Source of the DNA: Xiphias gladius
Taxonomy: Eukaryota; Chordata; Actinopteri; Istiophoriformes; Xiphiidae
Length of the DNA stretch: 64,000 nt
Direction: 5' to 3'
Assembly (NCBI RefSeq): GCF_016859285.1
Contig: NC_053404.1
Span: 16,879,105 to 16,943,104, forward strand
Positions 39,401 to 52,100 of this stretch are shown here, piece after piece. Made by a program: the position numbers and the translations under genes. Position 1 is the stretch's first letter, and each line of letters opens with the position of its first letter. Below the pieces are notes generated by a model. That model was not told the origin of the DNA and made no database searches. It was given only the letters and a program-made list of their open reading frames with translations.

Positions 39401-40114
39401 GTTTCACTTAATGCTAATAAGCAAATGTTTTCAAGCTAACGTGCTAAACGGAGGTGATAAATATGACAAACATTAGCATGTAAGCATTGTCACTGTGAGC
39501 ATGCTACATGCTAACGAGCTTAAAGCAGCTAAATGTAATGTCACCTGACGTTGGCATTTAGTTCAAAGTACCACTATGCTTAAGTACAGCCCCAAGAGCT
39601 CCTACAGACTGTTCGTCTTGTTACCTCGTGAATAAAATGAAAATCTTCAATCATTGTTTGACGACTTCGGATGATCAGTTCTAGCTACTAGCCACGTCAT
39701 CCAAACTGTAATCTCCACGGTGACGGAAATGTATTGCGACTACTTTTACTGAAATTGGGACTACTTTTTCATTACTTTTTACTTAGTGTACTGCACATGA
39801 GTAAAACTGCAAATTTGCAGAATTGCAAACGTGTTTTCAGTTACATTTCATCTAGGAGACAAAGAACACCTACGTCTAGTATTATGAGTTATTTCTGAGA
39901 GGTATTTCTCATTTTTCGTAAATACTCAAAACACATATTTTTTTCTGTAACCGCTGGATACACCCCGCGTGAATGGAAGAGGTGGCTTCCTTTTTTCCCT
40001 TTCTCAGACATCCACATTGCAGAGTTAGAGATGGTTTCCTCTGCCTCTTGCATTTTCCACAACATTTCAGTCCAACTCTTTGATGCTGCTCCTCTTTGAT
40101 GCCAGCGAAATCTC

Positions 40115-40146
<32 letters not shown>

Positions 40147-43100
40147 CACAATGCAACAGAGAAAGAAGCCTGCGCTCATTTACATACATACAGTACACCA
40201 GCCTAGCAAGTAGTGCAGCATAATGCAGATGACTTGGGTGTAGCCTTTGCTGTACCAGATCTGGCCATTAAATATTAATACGGTGCGGTGTATCAGCTCG
40301 TCGTCAAGGTATGAAGTGTAGGAAGAGGCTCAGTAGAAGCGAGATATTGACAAGTAGGAGACAAAGCTCTTTGCCACTGTAAGGCTTGAACCCACACACA
40401 GTCTCATACAAAGACGCTCTTTCATTTTAGATGCTTCTGCAGCAGGAATAACACTGAAAGTGTAGAGTGGTTTATTCCCCTCTTCTAACCCCCCCACCAA
40501 CGTTCTCCCTCTGGCTCACTCACTAGACACCTCTCCTCATTTCGAGATAATTCACCCGCCTTGTGCCAAAATGTAACAGTGATCTTACTCTGAATTTCTG
40601 CTGTAAAACTGTCACTGCAGATGGTCCGGCCAAAGTTTGTAAGGATCTTTTTGTAGAGGAGAAGATACGTACTTTCCTCTACTTGGATTTATACCATAAG
40701 CCAATTCAGCTCTGCACGGAGAGCAGGGTTTGTCTATTAACACAGTATAAACAGTCAGCTGCAAATCTGCCCTCATGGATAGAAATGGGCTGGACAAAAA
40801 AATATTACAAAAATCCCCCAAAATCACCTTAAGGTTGAATTGCCTCCTTTTTTAAAAGACAAAAGCTGAACATTATAACCGTCATTAAGATAGGATTTAT
40901 TTCAGAACTTTGTATTAAACTGCATTAGTTTAGCAGAAATATTGGCTATGCCTCCATAATGTCAGTACTGTGAGTGCCCATAAAAATGAAAAGTGACTGC
41001 TGCACATTGAAAACCTTGCCAGTGAAATACTGTATATTTTAGGTAATATACTATAGTCTAATTTAAATATTAATTACTTTATCTTTTACTTTGTTATCAT
41101 CCTTTTTATCATGTCTCATCTCTCTGGGTTATGTATTTACTCAGTTGTGTTTTAACCAATTTGTTTTTATCCTTTACCTTGTCTCATTATTTTTCCTGAT
41201 CTATTCTGTTATTTTTTCATTCCCTGTGTAATTGGCATTTTATTCTCATGCTATCTGCATGTTCTTATGAGCCCCAGAAAGACTAGCAACTGCATTAGCA
41301 AAGACTTATAGTGATCCTATAAACAATAAAAAACAAAGTGCGGATGACATAGCTCACACATTGCTGCATTTTGTTCCCCTTAAAATAGAAACTGGAAAGC
41401 TACAATTAAAAGAGGATTTTTGGCATGCCCCAGTGATCTAGGGGTTTTAATGGCACTGACCACAAACCACATCAATATCCCCTGTTCAAGTCTGGCTGGG
41501 GACATTTGTTGCATGTCTCTGCCTATCTCGCTCTTTTTCCTCATTTCCTGTCAGCTCTCTGTTGTCATATCTCAAAAAAGGCTAAATATGCCCAAAAGGG
41601 CCTCAAAAGAAAAAAACCAAACAGATGAAAAATTTAAGAGAATTCCAAGTCCGGTACGTAAAAACTCTTTTTGAACTTGCTGAACTCTTGCATCAGTTAC
41701 AGTCAGCCTGGCTCTCTTTTGGTCCTTGGTTAAGACATTTTTTTCCCCCTCTGCTAATATACATGTGGCATACCAGTGGATTGTAGGTAATGTGCTGTGC
41801 TGGTCAATGAGGATCTGAGACAAAGTGAAGATGAGATTTATTTTTGTGGAGATCTATTTTGTTGATTAACTTTCCTTGTTTTGTGGATTTTATTGCATAT
41901 TAAAAAAATTCCTTATTTTGGGTTGAAACGGGAGCTGCATAAAGCACTCAGTCTTACATTGAATTTATCTATGGTGTACTGTGCTGAACATACTTAAATT
42001 ATCCCTGAATAGTATATATAGCACTTTAAATGCTGAACCTCAGTTTTTTTTTTCATATCAAAGTATCAACATTGGGTAATATACCGTAAACATCATCGTC
42101 TGAGTGAGAAGTGTACAGGAATAAATTCTGTGGTGAGGTATTGAGAGGTTTGTGTCAGATCCAGTTTTACCCAGCTCAGAAGTAGATCTTAACAAACATC
42201 GGAATAGAGGTTGGTGTTGTTTTGACATGAACAAATGATCCCTAAACCCCTTTCCACACCCTAAACTCACCTCCCCTCCAAAAGCCAATCAGAGACCAGC
42301 ATCCAGTGTGCTGTTTACGAGTCTCACGCTACCATGACCAAGCACACAGACTCCACTAAACCCCTGGGACGGAGAAGCAGGGACAGGGGACTGAGTGTTT
42401 CTCAACATCTAGAGAAAATAAACAGCAAAGCCCTGACGCCAGTAGGAAACTGACATAAGTCCTTCCTTACAGCTATTGAAGCGAATGAATCTCCTCTGCT
42501 GTCAGCGAGTTAGAGTACTGTCTTCCAGCTCTATAATGTCGGTAACCAGATTATAACCCTTTTGTTGAGTGGGGCAGTAGTGAGATTATATGTCGAGTCT
42601 CCTCTGCCGCCCACCTCGCTGTAAAGAAACTCCTGCAGAGAGCTCCACAGCTGCGCTGTGGGTTGAGCAATGAACAAACCACAGTGCCCATAAAACACTT
42701 GGTGGAGCATTTCATGACATCTGTGGTGTCTGAAAAGTCAAAATATGAAATAGGAATATTTATGGCAATTTTTCTACGGTCGCTGTGATTGCTGCGTGTC
42801 TTTGGCTTGTTGTCCTCAGTAAACAAACCTCCCCCTGTTGGGCAGTATACAGAAAGCCGTTTTTGACTCCGCTCGTCGCAGAGTTAGAGATGATGATGTC
42901 ACGAAGCATGGTACAATTGGAGCTCTGTAGAATATATCAATGGTTAGCATTGAGCAGTAATAAGCAGTCATTTCGGTGGAGACAGAAGCCCGAGTAATAG
43001 TTGTTCAGATGCTATCGTGTCATCAAGCTCTGTGTGTCAGTTCTTAGCTGTTCATCAGAGACACACATCTGACATTTTAAGACCACGGACAGCATGATGA

Positions 43101-46100
43101 TGATAGAGGAGTGTCGGCTGTGCTTGGTTATTTTCTAAATCCCTGTGTTTTTTAAGTGATTCTACCACTTAAATGTACATTATATGTGCACTTTTAGTCT
43201 ACTTTTCGTGGCTAGGGCTACGTCTCTCAGTTTGAGTTAACAGAAGTTTTTGTACTACAGCGTTCAGTGATATTTTAGGGGAAGGCCCTTTCTTTTTTCA
43301 ACATGTAAATTCCCCCACGCGCAAAGCCAGGTCCGTAAAGAAAATGGTTTTCCCTGTGGGGCATGGAAGAACTTGACTGGCCTCAACCCCATCTAACACC
43401 TTTGGGATGAACTGCAGCAATTCTTTATGACTGTATGCAGCAGTTCACCGCCCTGGTCAGCAAATAGCCAAACAAATAAACAGGAAAAGAAAGAAACATA
43501 CACGGGTAATCTCAAAAACTAAAATCAATCAAAGGCTATGCGGACTTGGTGAGAAAAATACACAGAGTGGGGGCACCGGTTGGCCTAATGGTTAAGGTGC
43601 CTTCCACATAACCGAAACATCCAGGGTGAAGCCATAGAAACGTATAAAAATCATGTATAGCAGAGCTGTGTACCTGTAAGACCACGATTGAATACTCAAG
43701 CTGAATATTCTCTCTGATGTTATCCCTGAAATGTCTAAAATCAATAATCAGGTCTTCAGTTCTGGATAAATTCAGTTCCAAAAAGAAAAAAAAAAAAAAA
43801 GCTGGATGGGGAGGCAGCCGTACAGTGTTGTCTCAGAACCTGACAAGAAACAGGCCAGAGAAAAAAGAGAGCGTGCCAGACAGAGAATAGGCAGACATAG
43901 AATCGAAATCAACAGAAATGTGACTTTATTTGGTCTGGTCTACTCTGTGGTTACTTAATTTAAAAAGGATACGGACAGACATGTCAACAACCCTCAGTTG
44001 AGGCCTCACACACATGTCATATACTGCTGATTGCTGAAAGATGGGGATGACAGATGTGTTACCTCGTGTACCGGTTGACCTATTTTAGTCCAAATTCAAT
44101 ATATTGTTAAGTAGGCTGGTGCTGAGTAGCCTGAAAACAACAGCAAGGACCGCACCAGGTGTACGGTATTTACAGCAAAAATAGCCTTTAATAGCCCATA
44201 AAGTAATGTTTGTTTTTTTGTCGAATCATACCAGTCCCCTGTGGCCTGGTAGCAAATGTTTGGAAACCACTGATTCGTAGTTTTCCATTTGGTCTATTAA
44301 TAATGAGTTCAAGGATTCAATGTTATCTATACTTTTTTTTTCTTGTGAGGAAATCTCAAATAGGTCAGAGTTTAGGGCCCTGGAGCTGGTTAAGATTTCT
44401 TTTGGCATAGTCAGACGGCAATCCAGTCAATCTAGTTCCCCGACTTGTGGAAAAACGCCATGGATGTCTGCATACAATTTCATGACAATCCATCCAGTAG
44501 TTGCTGAGATATTGCAGTCTGGACCAAGGTAGTGGATTACCTACAGAAGTGTCCATCCACACAGCCGGGCTGCTTGCATGGCTAAAAAAGTGATTAAGAA
44601 ATCCCGAGGCAGCCATTGAATTGAGTATTTGTCACCACACTCCTCTGGAAATGATGACTCTTATTTTGCAAGTAGAAATAATTTTCCATCGCTTTGGCAA
44701 GATGCAGTACTAGTCAGAATTTAGGGTCTTGCACCATTTTTAATGCTTATTAGCAAGAAATTTTGATCCCTAGCCAGTCTCTTCACTCACTGCACCACCA
44801 ATTCTGCTGCATAAGAGTAGCGGTTACATCAGGTCTGCTCAGCTGAAACAGCATTATCCTGTGATGAGCAGTCTTTAGCTCTTTGCCGCTTTTGCATAAA
44901 CGCTGCCTCATTCAGTGATGGAGCCCTAGGCTGTCTACGTCTGGCAGATTATAGAACAAGCCACTGCCTCTTCACTCCACTCAACTCTGCTTTGTTTTTG
45001 TTTTTTTCTTTGCACTTCTTAGATCTCCTGTGCCACCTCCTCCATCTTGTGTCCCGTGTCTCATCTCTCCAAATCCCTCGTCCACAATCCCCCCACTTCC
45101 TCCTCTCTGTCTCCTGCTAATCCATCTATTCCCTCTTAGCACAAGCTGCTGCTCATCCCCCTTGCCACTCTTCACTGTTCATCTTCATGTCATAGCGGGC
45201 TGGCAGCATCTAACATAACCTCAGTGGAGTGAATTATCTTCTGCACCGTGTCCCCACTGATTCCTTTCCATGCATTAAACTGAATTTGACGACGTTTAAA
45301 TATTACGCCTCGTAGACAGTACTGCACTGACTTTTTTAACACAGACACCCGGAACTTTTTATTAATGGAGCTTCCAGTTTCAGATCTATGTGAATGGGTT
45401 ATATGGAGCTTTTAGCAGATGTTATGGTCACAGCAGGGGTGACTTCAAATCATTTCGGACATGCTTTTTTTGTTGAGTATTTTAGTGCTCAGTAATGCTC
45501 TGCCGCTTTGCTTTTTTGCAGTACAGTGCTATCAGGCACAATCAACTGTGTGTTGTTCTGGGACACCAGCATGCCTATGTCTTCATTCTCATTGGTTAGT
45601 CGCTGGTCTATATATGCGTGAACTGGCTCTGACCTGCGATGGCAGTGCTGGCACGATGGCCTGGCACCTCCATTATACTCTCTTTGTTCCTGCATTTTAG
45701 TTGCAGAATTCAAATGTGCACTTGATCATGTTTTTCTTAAAGCTGCTATTTTAACATTAACAATGGACAATGTCAACGTGAAAGGCTTCATTCGAAGTCG
45801 TATGCTAATATATCTCCATGTCTGCTGGATGTGTAAATAGGTGACTCTTTGCTGACATGTTTGCCATAACAATTTATAATTTGATAACAAACGTGGCGAA
45901 AAAAATTAGTTAATACAGGTTTAATGACATCTTTTTAGTATAAAATTTGGATTCGGACAACAATAAATCAGTACATGAGATTTTGCAGCTGTAGTGTTGT
46001 AGCATTATGCTAGGACCAATATCTGTTCCTTTCTGCCCCCTGCAGGTCAGCCAAGGTAATGTCCCAGGTGTGGAAAGTGCCTCTCTGGCCATGGACACAG

Positions 46101-49100
46101 AGGAGGGTGTGGAGGTGGTGTGGAATGAGGTGCTCTTCTCTGACAAGAAGGTCTTCAAAGCACAGGAGGTATTGTGGCTCTTTTTACCTAAAGCCAACAC
46201 AGGCTGTATTTACTGTTAACTAACTAAATTATTTTCTTTTATTAACCTCATTTGTATTTGTTTTCATCAAAATGAACGGGTTGACATGGGCAACACAATA
46301 CTTGTACATGAACAGGGTTGTTTTTAATTACATATGTATATAAAATATGTATTTTCCAGTATGATAAAGGTCAGTTTCTCTACACAGTTCATTTCATTGC
46401 GTGTAGCCATTTCCATGTGATGGCTCTCTTGCCAGGCGACAACAGTATTTTAAAGAATTTCTATCCAGGATTTTGCCCAAGTATAATGTAAAAAAAGAGA
46501 AATCAATTTATGTTATAACTATTTTAATTATCTCTTTAGCAGCACCTTGCCAATATCAACAAAAAACAAATATAAAAATAATAAAAAAAAGATTAAAAAA
46601 TTTGAAGGACAAGCCCATGAAAATATGTCACACTGCCCCCAGTATTTGTTTTGTCCCTTTGTATAACTTTAAAATTTAGGGTCACAAAATATCATATTAT
46701 CTTCTTCCAGCAGAGCTTTCAGTATTTAGTTAATTATCATACCAGCCCAAAAAAAATAAAGAAGTGCTGACACTTTAGAAGTTGGAACGACTTCAGTTTT
46801 GGTATTTTTGCTTTAAAAATTACTATTAACCAATTATCTAATTAAGTTGCTGATTGAGTAACTGATGTAGGGTTTTAGCTTTATTGCTAAAGGCCAAGGG
46901 ATTGAAGGACCTTACTGGGTCCATGAGGTTACGTGAAGATGTGAACTAGCTCCGCTGTATGTTTTCCAGGAGAAGATCAAGGAGATGTTTGAGAACCTGA
47001 TGCAGGTCGAACACCCAAACATTGTCAAGTTCCACAAGTACTGGCTAGACATGAAGGAGAGCCAGGCTCGGGTAAGACGTCTTTCTTTCTCACTGTCTCT
47101 TTGTTTTTTTTCCACACACACACACGCACACATACACCTGTGAATTAACTGTTTTTCTCTCCTCCATCTGTGGCCCACAGGTCATATTCATCACAGAATA
47201 CATGTCGTCGGGCAGCCTCAAGCAATTCCTGAAGAAAACTAAGAAGAACCACAAGACTATGAATGTGAAAGTCAGTGTTTTTACTCTGGACACATACTGT
47301 ACTGGAGCATTTACTCAGTCTGTCTGTCTTGTGGTGTTAGCACGCGGTACTGCAATCCAATCACTATTCTGATCCATATTTTCAACAGGATTAGTGATTA
47401 TGTAACAGGACGCCCCCCCCCCCTTTGGCTCAGTCTGCCCAGACGTATATCTTATTCTCACAACGTTGTGGGTTTGAAACCTGCTTGCAATATGTCCAGC
47501 ATCTCACCCTCTCTTTTTTCTCTTTGGGCTGTGTACATCTGCTTGATTAATTTTAAAAAAAGTGCTATATATACAGTATGGCCTAATTTCCTTTAATCCC
47601 TGAGAAAGAGGGAGGAAGTAATGTACTTAAATGCATTAAAGTACGGTAGAAATCTCCATATGCCCTCTGTGGAACAAATGCTTTAGAGGATTCACGTTTT
47701 CTTTGTGACACTGTGTTTCAGGCCTGGAAGAGATGGTGCACCCAGATTCTCTCTGCTCTCAGGTACTGACTGATTTATTCCCTGAGATTTTAACACGGGA
47801 GGTGTCTATTATCATAGCCAGCACATTCATAAGATGTTTTATTTTTTTACTGGCAGTTATCTGCACTCTTGTGACCCACCAATAATCCATGGCAACCTGA
47901 CATGCGACACCATCTTCATACAGCACAACGGCCTCATCAAGATTGGCTCAGGTCTGCTCCCAGCAGGGCTTTTTATGTTACTACAACAAGCAATGACCTT
48001 CTATGCTATCATCTCAGGCTGTGAATTTCTGGATTTATCAATTTAATCTCTGCAATTTTACAAAAGAGGAATAAATATCTCAATTATGCTTATTTTTCTT
48101 TCCACAGTGTGGCATCGGCTATTTGTTAATGGTAAGAAATAGATAATTTTGTAGTAGATCCGTGTTTGTTTTCATTGGTGTCATATCTATCAATTTACGT
48201 TATCTAATCTATTTATTCTGCTGGTGTCTTCTCTAACCAGTGTTCCCAGATGCCAGTGTCCATAGTAAAGCGAGGCAACATCGCGATGAGCAGAGGAATC
48301 TTCATTTTTTTGCTCCAGAATATGGGGGCAAGTGTAACGTAGTGGAGTTTTTATGTGTAGCCCTCTGCGGCTTGATTTCTAACAAATCACTTTTCATTTA
48401 TTCTTAGTGGAATGATTTACCCCAAAGTAAAAATTTAGCCATTACGTCCATAGTTTAATGTAGGTCAAAACATCACTCAACGCAGAGCCATTTGGCACCT
48501 GTAATACCATTTTAGCCTTTCCTGTTGAAGGTAACAGGATTATCTTTTTGTGCCTTGAAAAAAAAAAAAAAATCATGCCCATCATTTCTATGAGCATCTT
48601 GTGCAGCGAAACTGAAATATTTTGCAGAGCTCACTGCCAGCAGCAGCAAACTGAGTCTTTCACCCGATAGCTGTGTGTGTGGCCAATAAACATTTAAATT
48701 ATTCCACAAGTAATTTGGAGACCTTTAATGGATGATTCATGCTGCTTGTAGGTCTTTAAAGGGAAGAACTGGTTCATTCTTTGTTTATAATACGGCTCAA
48801 CTCTTCCTTTTCGTCCGTTTTTTCTTATTTGCATTGAGGTTTTAGGGGTAAAGGTTGTTGTATGCTGTACAGATGGTAAAGCACTTTGAGGGAATTGTGT
48901 GATAAGTGATTTTTGACTTTACTGGCTTGGTGATCATGTGAAATGCAGTGACTACATTTTCATTTTGGGGTAAGCTTCTCCTTGACGTTTTCTATGTTTC
49001 GCCCCCTTCACCATTCTCCTCTTTGCCTCACCTTTTCCGTCTCTAGCTGGCGAAGACGATTATGCCATAGACATTTTCTCCTTTGGCATCTGTGCTCTAG

Positions 49101-52100
49101 AGGTGAGAGAAACAGATAGATACGGTAAGATTACCATCTGTGTGTGTGTGCGTGTGTTGACAGATTATTTGTACCCCTAGATGGCAGTACTGGAGATCCA
49201 GGCCAATGGAGATACAGCTGTGTCCAAGGAGGCCATCGTCAATGCAGGTCAATCTCTGGAAGACCCTCTCATGAGAGTGAGTGTCAAAAATACTTAATGT
49301 CCTAAATATACACTGGTGCAACCAAGAAAACATGGAGATGAAGACAAACTGTCCCACACTACTCTATTAAATCTTAACTACACACACACACACACACACA
49401 CACATACCACCTTGTTTCTAGGTTTATTTCAAGCCCCATATGGGGTTTGTGTGAGGTGCCAGGAAACAAATCCAGAACACAGAGTGATGCCCAATAAACT
49501 GGGTCACATTGTACCGTCATGTAGTTCTGTGTTGGACTGAGTCTATCGTTGCTTTCCACAGGAGTTCACGCAGTCTTGTTTGCGTCATGAAGCCAAGCTC
49601 CGTCCTACAGCTCACGACCTTCTGTTCCACCGAGTCCTGTTCGAGGTCCACTCCCTCAAACTGCTCGCCGCCCACTGCCTCATCAACAACCAGTGTGAGT
49701 TTTTTCACCTCTACATGCCAAGTTCACTCCTTAAAAATCACTTGTTTCCACTTTCCGTGCTCCTTGTGATAGTTACAGCATTCACACCAACAGCAAGCAA
49801 ATTTTAGACCTTAAATTGACATTAAATTACCCTAAATTGTCGTCTCAAACTGATTAGTTTTAGTATCTATTGTGCAAAATTGTATGTTTACATTGAAATC
49901 AACTATTCTTTATTGAGTCATAGGACCAGATTTAGCACTGCTGTTTTATTAACCTCTAATTACAGTAAAAGGGCTAAAAGGGATTTAAAAATATATCTAT
50001 ATATGTATTGAAAAGAAAAATGTGTTGCAATTTTGAAAGTGTTCTGAAAAATATCTTTACCCTCTTAAATGGGACCAATATTTGTCCTAATCATATTTGA
50101 TGTCATAGGCATTGGACAAATCGTTGCAGACGTGTATGTGTGTTTGAGATTTGTGTTGCATCTACAGACTTGCTTCCGGAGAACTGTGTGGAGGAGAAAA
50201 CCAAGTCCTTCGACCCCAGTGCTGTCATGGCAGAGATTAAACATGCGAACAGACAGGGAGTTCAGCTCAAGTAAAATCAAATAACCACCCTGTATCTTTG
50301 GCTACCTGTGAATATCTCATGACATATCACACGAAACCCTCACTCTGCTCCTTTCTGTGTTTTTTCATAATTTATAGATATTCCCATGTGTCTCCTTTGG
50401 AACTTGACAAGTTTCTGGAGGATGTCAAGTAAGTGAAACTACAGCATATTATTTGATTGATATCTGTAATTACCCCGTGACTACGGCATGAAGTTGAACA
50501 TTGTGTCCTTTCCTCTCCTCAGGAACGGGATTTACCCGTTAATGAACTTTGCTTCATCTCGGCCTCATCCCGTCCCTCGTGCCCTCTCCTTGTCTCAAGA
50601 GCAGGTTGAGACGGTCAAGACGCCAACTCCTGAACCCCAGGAAACAGAGACAAGGAAGGTTAGCCTTTTAGATATCTCCACAACCGCCTACATGTCTACG
50701 TTGTCTTCTTTGATCCAGTTTTACTGTAGGTTATAAACAGCTCACAAACATAAAGAAAATGGCGCTCATGCTCAGTGGGTAAAATGGCCATGGAGGAGGA
50801 ATATGTTTACAGTCTACTTTCTGCAATATGTCAAGAATGCAAGATTGGGAATATAATGTGCCACCTGAGTTGTTTACAAATGGAAAAACCCTCTCGTTGC
50901 TTTTAGTTCAGCCATATTTAGTGTGATTAAATTTTCCATTGCAACTTTTTCTAGGCAAGAACTTGTTTTGTTGTGCATGTTGCAGGACCTGCATGTGTTT
51001 TCATGCAAGTCTGTTTATTATTAATAGGCCCATTTGTTATCACCCAAAACATATTTTAAGACATTTCTGCTGTGTCCCCATTTTGCTGTGCTTTTTACAC
51101 CATGACCTTTTTTTTTGTCTGCTGATGTTTTAGGTTGTTCAGATGCACTGTAATTTGGAGTCAAATGAAGAAGGGACCAAAACTCATGTAAGTCACATAC
51201 TATTACAGGTACTTTGCCCATTTTGATATAAACACTTTTGTTGGGCTTTTTAATGATCAATCATATCGATTTTTTTTCCCATTAGCATGGTTCCAGCAGC
51301 TCTGTGCCGGCGGGGTGCAACATTTATTTTAGAAGTTCAGTCAGTTATGGAAAACAGAAATCTCTGATTCTGATTGAAACTTAACCTTGTTATATTTCTC
51401 TAGCTCTCTTTGTTTCTGAAGATGGATGACAAACTTCATAGGCAGCTTAGCTGTGACATCCTTCCAAGTAAGTTGACTACCACTGTACCTATAAGGATAA
51501 GGCGTGAGTTATTCTATATTTATGCTATTGTCAACAAATCCTATGTGAAGACGTCTTTCTCTTAGTACCCTCTGACTTTCCCAGCCCTTCAGTGGCTTTC
51601 AGCCCCGAGCCGACTGGTTCCTACCGAAGCTGCAAATCTTTCCAATTGGTGACGAATATATACTTTAATTCTTAAAAAAATCTCAGTATTTTAATAAAAC
51701 ACTTGGGGACTCTAGTTTTTGGCAAACATTACTCAAACAGGTGTAAATGAATTGTGCATTTGTGGGGGAATATTTTCAATTAGGTATGCTATTGAGTATG
51801 TAAGGCAGCAGGATTGGTTCACCGATGTGCTCTAACAGTTTTTTGGATAACAATGGAGCTCTATGGCATAGAGGAGTAAGAAAGATCAGGCTTTGGCTAA
51901 ACAGACTTAACTCATTGGAAGATTAATTGATTTTTAGTTTTGGTCTTTTCATGGGATTTGTTGAGAGAAAAAAAATATAAAATATCACTGGCCTTCAAAA
52001 ATCCATATTTTGCATACTGTGTAGGTTTATTTTTATTGCAGATTTTTGTAACTGAAATATTTCATTTGAAATTTTCAGCTGACACCTCCAAAGACCTTGC

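Larger units (their letters stand above)
17929..46045 (+). other. nrbp2 intron 1 (28,117 nt)
   Basis: The intron runs from donor GTTGGT to acceptor CCCCCTGCAG. Phase 0 at both ends joins KRKEQ to VSQGNVPG, which fits NRBP2 proteins. I find no other gene inside it: the many short ORFs have no domains. What it does hold is listed separately: microsatellites, hAT-like and CAGTGGTGGAA-type element remains, a long foldback element, a LINE fragment, SINE remains, copies of the GCTAAC-type repeat, a CpG-rich patch at 38790-38990 and some enhancer-like stretches. Confidence 0.85.

Noticed and set aside
45030..45218. Pro/Leu/Ser-rich ORF in nrbp2 intron 1
   Set aside because: It comes from a pyrimidine-rich, low-complexity stretch; no conserved domain and no splice logic.
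51566..51648. Exon-like segment in nrbp2 intron 16 (CTTAG acceptor, open frame PSDFPSPSVAF..., donor TTG|GTGACG)
   Set aside because: Its 83 nt would shift the frame and bring in a stop inside exon 17, while joining exon 16 directly to exon 17 gives the conserved DILPTDTSKDLASEL. It could be a poison exon, but nothing beyond the splice-like ends supports it.
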